The translations under genes and the position numbers were made by a program. 64,000 nucleotides of DNA from Tissierella sp. P1 (GTDB lineage Bacteria; Bacillota; Clostridia; Tissierellales; Tissierellaceae): assembly GCF_002266425.1 (NCBI RefSeq), contig NZ_NPMN01000006.1, forward strand, positions 62,001 to 126,000, written 5' to 3'. The notes beneath the pieces were generated by a model. It was not told where the DNA came from, ran no database searches, and worked only from the letters and a program-made list of their open reading frames with translations. Numbering within the stretch: the first letter of the stretch is position 1; every line of letters starts with the position of its first letter. Positions 57,382 through 64,000 of the stretch are shown piece by piece.

Positions 57382-57550
57382 TTATATTATATTTTATAGG
57401 ATTATATAAATGTTTTAATGATTCGATTATTTAATCGGAATCTAAGGAGATATTTAACTATATAAACAGTCATAATTTGCCATGTCGGCCAAAAATGAAG
57501 GATTAAAAAATGTTTTAGCATCACATCTTTAGGCTAGGAGGTATAATTTA

Positions 57551-58480
57551 ATGATATTCAACATTCAGAAATGTTCTATACATGATGGAAATGGATTACG
57601 TACATTAGTATTTTTTAAAGGTTGTCCTATGAAATGTTTATGGTGTGCAAATCCAGAATCCCAGTCATATAAATCTGAAATCATGGAATCGCAAACAAGA
57701 TGTATAGGGTGTGGTGCTTGTCAGAAGGTTTGTCCTGAGTCTGCTATCACATTGGGTTCCGATGGATTTAGGATAGATAGAAGCTTATGTAAGCGTTGTT
57801 ACAAATGTACAGAACGTTGTTATTCCGAATCAAAATTCGTAGTGGGAAGAGATTATTCTGTTGAAGAACTTTTCGCTGATATAGAAAAGGATCGTATTTT
57901 CTATTCAATGTCTGGAGGAGGTGTAACTTTTTCTGGGGGAGAACCTTTGACTCATCCAACTTTTCTTGCGGAAATAGCAAAGAAGTGTCATGAAAGTGGA
58001 ATCAATGTCATTGTTGAAAGCTGTGGCTATGGTATATATGATGATTTCAAAAAGGCTTTGCCATATATAGATAGTATGTTTTTGGATATAAAGCATATTG
58101 ACTCAAATATACACAAGTCTTTGACCGGTAAGGGAAATGAATTAATATTTGACAATATCAAACGTATTGCTGAATTTGGTATCCCCATAACGGTGCGAAC
58201 TCCTGTCGTACCAGGATATAATGATTCTCCTGAGAATATTATTGGTATTTCGGAGTTTATATCTATAATACCAGGGATTGTAGAATATGAGCTTCTGCCA
58301 TACCACAATTTAGGTGAGGCTAAATATAAATCTTTGGGAATACCCTATGCTTTAAAAGATGTTTCCTCACCATCAGATGAGGAGATGAGAAAATTGGTCG
58401 AATACTCGAATCAAACACTTCAAGATTATGGGAAAAAATGTTTTTTTGTTAAAGATAATAAAAAGGAGATAATAACATGA
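57551..58480 (+). CDS. Glycyl radical enzyme activase 1 (radical SAM)
   Basis: 309 residues. Radical SAM motif CPMKCLWC (CxxxCxxC) near residue 26, two ferredoxin-like cluster motifs (CIGCGACQKVCP and CKRCYKCTERC) between residues 50 and 95, and SGGGVTFSGGEPL (SAM-binding GGE). This is the activase type that pairs with dehydratase/lyase-class glycyl radical enzymes rather than simple PFL. AGGAGG precedes the ATG. Its TGA overlaps the ATG of its partner by four bases. Confidence 0.93.
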   Translation: MIFNIQKCSIHDGNGLRTLVFFKGCPMKCLWCANPESQSYKSEIMESQTRCIGCGACQKVCPESAITLGSDGFRIDRSLCKRCYKCTERCYSESKFVVGRDYSVEELFADIEKDRIFYSMSGGGVTFSGGEPLTHPTFLAEIAKKCHESGINVIVESCGYGIYDDFKKALPYIDSMFLDIKHIDSNIHKSLTGKGNELIFDNIKRIAEFGIPITVRTPVVPGYNDSPENIIGISEFISIIPGIVEYELLPYHNLGEAKYKSLGIPYALKDVSSPSDEEMRKLVEYSNQTLQDYGKKCFFVKDNKKEIIT

Positions 58481-60831
58481 TATCAGAAAGAATAGCAAGA
58501 CTTAATGATAAGGTGCGTAACACTCCTGCGACTATTTGTTTGGATCGCGCACGATTAGCAACTGAGTTTTACAGCGAATTATCCATGGAGCCTTTTATAC
58601 TCAGAAGAGCAAAATCATTTGAATTTGTTTTAGCAAACAAAAAAATCTTCATTGATGAAGATTCCATCATAGTGGGACATCTTGCATCTCGTTTGCATGC
58701 AGTACCGGTTTATCCTGAAGTAACTGCATGGTTACGTGATGATCTGGAAACTCTTGACACAAGGAGCTCTGATCATTTCGAGTTTTTGCCAGGTGAAAAG
58801 GAAGAACTGAGAGAAATTGTTGATAAATGGGAAGGCAGAACCTTTGGGGATTTGACTGCCGCTCAGATTGATGATGACATGAACGCTATGATAGATATTG
58901 GTATTTTCACAAAGGGTGTTTCTAATCTGTCAACTATGAATCATGCACCGGGATACGATGAAATGGTTAAAAAAGGTTATCGTTACTATATCAACAAGTG
59001 CAAAGAAAATATAGCAACTTTAGACCATATGGATATTGATAATATGGAGAAAAAGATTACATGGGAAAGCATGATTATAGTAATGGAAGCAATTATCAAA
59101 TTTGCTCATCGATACGCAGAATTGGCTGAGGAAATGGCTGTTGAATGCCCTGACTCCCAAAGAAAGAACCAACTTTTGACTATTGCAGAGAATTGTCGAG
59201 TAGTTCCTGAAAATTCGCCACAAAATTTTCATCAAGCTACACAATTTGTATGGTTTACCCATCTTGCATTAATGATGGAGGTAAACGGCGGAGATCATTG
59301 CCTTGGTCGTTTTGATCAATATATGTACCCATTTTATAAGGATGATTTGGAAGATGGTGTCAGTGAGGAATTCATCGCCGATGTTATAAATGAGTTCAAA
59401 CTCAAATTTGAGGAACTTTGGGTACTGCGTACAGAACGAGAATCGCAAGCTTATCCTGGTTGCCCTCTTTGGATACACATGATGTTAGGTGGTGTACTCC
59501 CAAATGGCAAAGATGGTTGTAATGAGCTTACAAATCTCATCCTTCATTGTATGGAAGACTTACAGACAAAAGAACCTTGTATATCCTTTCGTTATCATGA
59601 TAACGTCAATCAAGATACATTTCGATTAGCTATAGCTGTAGCGAGAAAGGGAGGAAGTCACCCTGCATTCTTCAATGACAGTACAGCAATTTATCACCTT
59701 CTTGGATTAGGTTTTACATTGAAAGAAGCCAGAAACTGGGGAATATGTGGATGTATAGAGCCCATAGTTCAAGGTAAGACTGATTTTCAGTCAAATGCTG
59801 GATACTTTAATCCAATTAAGATTTTTGAGGTTACACTTAATGATGGCATGGATCCTCTTACTAAAAAACAAGTTGGTCCTCATACCGGCGATGTAAGAAA
59901 CTTTACATCAATAGAACAGTTGATGGCTGCATATGCTAAGCAGCAAGACTTTTTTATGAAGAAGTTTATAGATGTATTTAACAGAATAGTTTCTACTCAT
60001 GCTCATGCATTGCCTACTATAACCGGATCTTGTTTCACAGAAGGATGCATTGAAAAGGGAAGAGTATTGCAACGAAAGGGTGCAAATCACCGTTATTCTG
60101 CCATTGCCATATCCAGTGTGGCAAATGTAGCTGATTCCTTAGCTGCTATTCAGGAATGTGTATTTGATAAGAAATATTTAGATATGTCCGAGTTAATGTC
60201 CCTTATTGAAACAAATTTTGAAGGTAAAGAAGATATGCGTCAACTTTTGATTAATAGAGCACCTAAATATGGAAATGATATCGAGATGGTAGATGAATAT
60301 GCACATTGGCTTATAGATTTATGTAACGAGCAGGCAATACAGTATACAGATGGTCGTGATGGTAGATTTACTACTGTTGTAGCATCACAGTCTTATAATG
60401 TTGTTCTAGGTCGTTTGATTGGAGCTACTCCTGATGGAAGACATGCTTATGAAGATCTGGCAGACAATGCATCTCCTATGATAGGAATGGATAGAAATGG
60501 GCCTACAGCTGTTATATGTTCTGTAGCTGCTTTAGATCCATTGATTCCACAAAGTGGAATACTTCTAAATCAGCGTTTTGATCCGGCTATAGTAAAGGGC
60601 GATAAAGGACTAGATATTCTAGAAACAGTTATTCGCACGTATTTCATGAAACATGGTCAACATATTCAAATCAATGTCGTTGATACGGATACATTATTAG
60701 CAGCTCAAGAAAATCCTCAGGATTATCGTAATATATTAGTTCGTGTAGCGGGATATTCTGCTTACTTTGTTGACCTTGAAAAAGACATACAGGATAACAT
60801 TATAGCTAGAACTGTACAAACATCACTGTAA
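58477..60831 (+). CDS. Glycyl radical enzyme 1, dehydratase/C-N-lyase class; candidate hydroxyproline lyase
   Basis: 784 residues. The active-site loop ICGCIEPIVQGKTD near residue 425 has the thiyl-radical Cys and the general-base Glu of the GCxEP class (choline lyase, diol dehydratases), and RVAGYSAYF near 755 carries the radical Gly. As I recall it, hydroxyproline dehydratase HypD has GCVET there, so this enzyme is less likely HypD. With epimerase, OrtAB and ProC nearby, a C-N lyase opening 4-hydroxy-D-proline to 2-amino-4-oxopentanoate (as described for HplG) is the best proposal. Confidence 0.9.
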   Translation: MISERIARLNDKVRNTPATICLDRARLATEFYSELSMEPFILRRAKSFEFVLANKKIFIDEDSIIVGHLASRLHAVPVYPEVTAWLRDDLETLDTRSSDHFEFLPGEKEELREIVDKWEGRTFGDLTAAQIDDDMNAMIDIGIFTKGVSNLSTMNHAPGYDEMVKKGYRYYINKCKENIATLDHMDIDNMEKKITWESMIIVMEAIIKFAHRYAELAEEMAVECPDSQRKNQLLTIAENCRVVPENSPQNFHQATQFVWFTHLALMMEVNGGDHCLGRFDQYMYPFYKDDLEDGVSEEFIADVINEFKLKFEELWVLRTERESQAYPGCPLWIHMMLGGVLPNGKDGCNELTNLILHCMEDLQTKEPCISFRYHDNVNQDTFRLAIAVARKGGSHPAFFNDSTAIYHLLGLGFTLKEARNWGICGCIEPIVQGKTDFQSNAGYFNPIKIFEVTLNDGMDPLTKKQVGPHTGDVRNFTSIEQLMAAYAKQQDFFMKKFIDVFNRIVSTHAHALPTITGSCFTEGCIEKGRVLQRKGANHRYSAIAISSVANVADSLAAIQECVFDKKYLDMSELMSLIETNFEGKEDMRQLLINRAPKYGNDIEMVDEYAHWLIDLCNEQAIQYTDGRDGRFTTVVASQSYNVVLGRLIGATPDGRHAYEDLADNASPMIGMDRNGPTAVICSVAALDPLIPQSGILLNQRFDPAIVKGDKGLDILETVIRTYFMKHGQHIQINVVDTDTLLAAQENPQDYRNILVRVAGYSAYFVDLEKDIQDNIIARTVQTSL

Positions 60832-60868
60832 TGTCTAATTGCAGGCTATCACATAAAAATGATAACTC

Positions 60869-60915
60869 CATCTACAACCTATGACATCTGTATCTTTAGA
60901 TGTCATGGCTGTAGA
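60869..60915 (+). terminator. Long hairpin after glycyl radical enzyme 1
   Basis: TATGACATCT pairs with AGATGTCAT around an 8-base loop, and outer arms ATCTACA/TGTAGAT extend the stem. No T-tract follows, so it may be an mRNA-stabilising or weak terminating structure 40 bases after the stop. Confidence 0.5.
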
Positions 60916-60974
60916 TAATCTGAAAGCAATTACGTTAATATTTGTTAGTTATAAAGCAAACATTCTTTATAGGG

Positions 60975-61144
60975 AGTAAAGCAAATAGATTTTAAAAAGC
61001 AGATAGTTAATATTTACAATCAAGGTAATTGCATATATAGAGGCTCAGGTAAGAAATATGGAATTGCCGCATCTGCTATAAGACAACGGGCAATAAGATA
61101 TAATGAAATTCAATCATTTCAATTTAATAGGGTGAGGCTATAAA
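60975..61144 (+). pseudogene. IS3-type OrfA remnant
   Basis: An open frame without start reads DFKKQIVNIYNQGNCIYRG and KKYGIAASAIRQRAIRYNE, resembling the helix-turn-helix N-terminus of IS3 OrfA proteins, and stops at 61144. It lies between the two glycyl radical gene pairs and suggests an insertion or rearrangement took place there. Confidence 0.55.
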
Positions 61145-61247
61145 TTAGTAGTATGTATTTAGAATTAATTTAAACTGAAGTAATTAGATAACTATACTGA
61201 ATAGTATTATTTACTATAAAAATATAGTTTTAAAGGAGGAGTTTAAA

Positions 61248-62156
61248 ATTAATAGTGGAACTATTTTTAACATTCAAAGATGCTCTATACATGATGGACC
61301 GGGGATAAGAACATTGGTGTTTCTGAAAGGATGTCCATTAGAATGTTTATGGTGCGCTAACCCGGAATCCCAGAATCCCAAACCTGAAATCTCATCACTA
61401 TTCAAAAGGTGTATAGGCTGCGGAATCTGTGAAAAAGTATGCCCACAAAATACAATAACAGTTGATGATGGAGTTTACGAAATTAATAACGAACTCTGTG
61501 ATAATTGTGGACTATGTGCTGAAGAATGCTATGCACTATCAAAACAAATGATAGGTAGAAAAGTAACAGTGGATGAAATTATGGAAGAGATTAAAAAAGA
61601 TGCTGTCTTCTATAAGAAGTCAGGAGGCGGTGTAACTTTATCCGGAGGTGAGCCTTTATCACAAGCAGATTTTTCTTTGGAAGTGCTAAAGAGATGCAAG
61701 GATATGAATATTCATACTTCTATTGAGACTTCCGGATATTGTGATAATAGTGTAATTAAAAACATTGCAGAATACTTGGATCTAATATATTTCGATATAA
61801 AACATATGGATTCAGAAAAACATAAAATGTATACTGGAGTTCCAAATGAAAGGATACTGGAAAATTTAAAAACTTTCAATAGCATGAGAAAGGATATTAT
61901 TGTTCGTGTACCCATAATACCTACTTATAATGACAGCGTTGATAATATAAAAAGTGTAGCTAAATCTTGTCTTTCCTTAAAGTCAGTGAAGAAAATTGAG
62001 CTACTGCCCTATCATAATTTAGGTGAATACAAGTATAAGTCAATCGGCAAAGACTATAAGTTATCCAGTTTGAAAGAACCTAGTGTGGAATCAATGAATA
62101 GACTATGCAATATTATCAAGGATGTAGGAATTGATTGTGAGGTAGTAATGGCATAG
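61248..62156 (+). CDS. Glycyl radical enzyme activase 2 (radical SAM), probable ATT start
   Basis: 303 residues if started at ATT 61248, seven bases after GGAGGA. No ATG, GTG or TTG in frame lies near that site, and the conserved N-terminus GTIFNIQRCSIHDGPGIRTLVF requires a start there; the next in-frame TTG at 61314 would delete part of it. Motifs: CPLECLWC (radical SAM), CIGCGICEKVCP and CDNCGLCAEEC (auxiliary clusters), SGGGVTLSGGEPL. Clearly paralogous to activase 1. Either a rare ATT start or a base change from ATG. Confidence 0.88.
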   Translation: MNSGTIFNIQRCSIHDGPGIRTLVFLKGCPLECLWCANPESQNPKPEISSLFKRCIGCGICEKVCPQNTITVDDGVYEINNELCDNCGLCAEECYALSKQMIGRKVTVDEIMEEIKKDAVFYKKSGGGVTLSGGEPLSQADFSLEVLKRCKDMNIHTSIETSGYCDNSVIKNIAEYLDLIYFDIKHMDSEKHKMYTGVPNERILENLKTFNSMRKDIIVRVPIIPTYNDSVDNIKSVAKSCLSLKSVKKIELLPYHNLGEYKYKSIGKDYKLSSLKEPSVESMNRLCNIIKDVGIDCEVVMA

Positions 62157-62344
62157 GATTTAATAATTACCGCTTATTATTATCCCAATTACTAAGGCAA
62201 TTAAAGTCCATTTAAATTAATTATTATTGTGTTTTGAAGAAATTAAGTATTTTTGGAAATTAATCGGTAAAATGGTGCAGGTATATTATTAAAATAGGCT
62301 TGCATTTAAATAAAAAAACCTATTACAAATAGGAGAGATTAAAA

Positions 62345-62396
62345 ATGGATGGTAAAGTAAAATCTTAGACCATCGAACTCGGAGTATTCCGAGAGT
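62345..62396 (+). promoter_or_regulatory. Seven-codon leader frame and hairpin before glycyl radical enzyme 2
   Basis: ATG 62345 with AGGAGAG upstream encodes MDGKVKS and stops. A hairpin CTCGGA-GTAT-TCCGAG (about 62381-62396) follows, then the real ribosome site AAAGGAGG. This may be a translational leader or a leftover start. The spacer 62157-62344 shows no sigma-54 promoter. Confidence 0.4.
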
Positions 62397-62420
62397 CTGT
62401 TATAAAAAAGGAGGATATTT

Positions 62421-64000
62421 ATGTTAACAGCAAGAGTAAGTAGTTTAAAGCAACAACTTCGTTCAACAAAGCCAAGTATATGTGTAGAAAGGGCTAAATT
62501 AGCAACAGAGGCATATAAAACATTTTTTAACCAACCACCGGCATTGTTCCGAGCTCATTTACTCAAACATCTACTAAGAAATAAAAAGGTCATTATCAAT
62601 GACGGTGAACTTATTGTTGGTAACTTAGGTAGTAAATATAGGAGTGCTCCTGTATTTCCAGAATACGGTGCAAACTGGATGATTAGGGAAATTGATCAAT
62701 TTGAAACAAGAGGAACGGATCCCCTAAGTATATCTGAAGGAGAAAAAGAAGAATTGCTAGAAATTCTAAAAGGTTGGGAAGGTTGTGGATTTTCTGAGAT
62801 AGCGGAGTCATATTTAGAAGAGAGAACTTTAGATGCTGAAAAAGCAGGAGTATTAACTGTAGCTCTAGAATAACATCTACTGGCCATGTAGTTCCAAATT
62901 ATAATAAGTTATTGGATGTTGGTTTAACAGGAATAATAAATCAGGCAAAGGAAGAGCTGGGAAAGATAGGTCCTAGAACTCATGAAAATCAAGCAAAAGT
63001 TGATTTTCTAGAAGCTGCAATAATCGCATGTGAAAGTGCAATTATGTTTGCAGAGAGATTTGCAAATGAAGCAGAAGAATTAAGCAAAAAGACTGATGAA
63101 CCTGTGAGAAAGAAAGAATTGGAGGCAATTGCAGATATATGTAGAAATGTACCTAAGAATCCACCTAAAAGCTTTCATGAAGCCTTACAATTCCAATGGT
63201 TCATACATTTAATAATGCAGATTGAAACTAACGGGCATTCAATTGGATTAGGAAGATTTGACCAACACATGTATAAATTCTATAAAAAAGATATTGATGA
63301 AGGTATATTGACAAAAGATGAGGCTGTGGAGCTTATACAATGTTTATGGATAAAAATGACGGAACTATTAAAAATAAGAGATAGTTTTGAAGCAGAAGCT
63401 TTTGCGGGGTATCCTTTGTGGCAGAATATGGCAGTAGGAGGTCAGACAAGTGAAGGGTTAGACGCAACGAATGAATTATCCTTCGCTATATTAGATGCAT
63501 ACCGTGGTGTACAAACAGTTCAGCCTTCTTGTTCATTTAGGTATCATGATAATATTGATAGAGATTTTTTCCGTAAAGCATTAAAAATGTCACAAGATGG
63601 CTTAGCAATGCCGGCTTTTTATAATGATAAGCTCGTTATCCCAATGGTATTAGCTAAAGGAGCAACAATTGAAGAAGCCAGAGATTGGAGTATTGAAGGT
63701 TGTGTGGAGCCATATGTAACTGGTAAAACAGATGGGAGACCAGTGGTAGGGTATATTAACGGATTAAAGATTGTTGAGTTAATTCTTAATAATGGAGTTG
63801 ACCCTATGACGGGAAAACAAATTGGGCTTAAAACGGGAGATATTAACTCTCTTAAAAGCTTAGAAGATATTATGGAAGCATTTGAAAAACAACTAAAGTA
63901 CTTTATAAAGCTAATGTTAGATGGATATAATATTGTCGGTTCATTGCATGCAACGAGATTACCAGCAATATTTGCATCAACAACAGTTGATGATTGTATA
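62421..64000 (+). CDS. Glycyl radical enzyme 2, partial (right edge), one-base frameshift
   Basis: Open from ATG 62421 to the window end (about 525 residues seen), with the frame broken at 62869-62870 where one more A restores the reading. The active-site loop IEGCVEPYVTGKTDGRPVVGY shows the Cys and Glu of the GCVEP class; the glycyl loop lies outside the window. It is closely similar to enzyme 1 throughout (SFHEALQFQWFIHL, GRFDQHMYKFYK, CSFRYHDNI), so probably acts on a related substrate such as the other hydroxyproline isomer or a betaine; that is inference. Confidence 0.88.

Noticed and set aside
58477..60831. Calling radical enzyme 1 hydroxyproline dehydratase HypD because of the nearby proC
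   Set aside because: Its active-site loop reads GCIEP, like C-N lyases and diol dehydratases, whereas HypD as I recall has GCVET; a lyase role fits OrtAB better.

Overview
The window is AT-rich (by eye about one third G+C) and reads as an anaerobic, low-GC Firmicute of class Clostridia. It carries a Gram-positive-type ethanolamine utilisation locus, oxygen-sensitive glycyl radical enzymes, ornithine-type thiolase genes, sigma-54 control of amino-acid catabolism and strong AGGAGG ribosome binding sites. No rRNA, tRNA or CRISPR array was seen.

Region 1 (0.6-15.0 kb) is a nearly complete ethanolamine (eut) microcompartment operon. Its order is eutS, eutP, a PduO-type adenosyltransferase, eutG, a second eutS, eutA, eutB, eutC, eutL, an eutK-like shell protein, eutE, eutM, eutT, eutD (PduL type), a conserved eut protein, eutN, eutH (frameshifted) and eutQ. 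Ethanolamine enters through EutH and is split by EutBC with adenosylcobalamin, supplied by two adenosyltransferases and protected by EutA. Acetaldehyde is oxidised by EutE to acetyl-CoA, reduced by EutG to ethanol, and acetyl-CoA is turned into acetyl phosphate by EutD, all inside a BMC shell. Two leaders carry hairpins that fit the ANTAR (EutV) antitermination rule next to terminators, although eutV and eutW are not in the window.

Region 2 (15-38 kb) is mixed: a lipoprotein, a MerR regulator with a textbook operator, a LytTR/DUF3021 pair, an xpaC-telA pair, an OatA-like acetyltransferase, a two-component system with an ABC exporter, a TetR regulator next to oleate hydratase, and a three-gene AAA ATPase / propeller-like / VWA cassette.

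Region 3 (38-47.3 kb) is a scrapyard of mobile DNA. An IS1182-type transposase gene is split by an IS3-family element whose 3-bp target duplication is visible. It is followed by decayed IS30, zinc-ribbon DDE and IS110 elements, a broken CYTH gene, a serine recombinase tail and a MarR remnant.

Region 4 (47.4-64 kb) looks like an anaerobic proline/hydroxyproline fermentation island. It holds a sigma-54 activator, a proline racemase/hydroxyproline epimerase, a MutL-like reactivase, an unusual cobalamin-dependent mutase-like protein, 2-amino-4-oxopentanoate thiolase (OrtAB), a pyrroline-5-carboxylate reductase, and two pairs of glycyl radical enzyme plus activase. Three sigma-54 promoters and repeated TGTGTCA boxes tie it together. 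The likely route is epimerisation of 4-hydroxyproline, radical C-N ring opening to 2-amino-4-oxopentanoate, then thiolysis to alanine and acetyl-CoA; the place of the B12 enzyme is open.

At least eight genes outside the transposon wreckage-like tracts are split by single-base indels, mostly in short homopolymers, which suggests sequencing errors as much as true decay.
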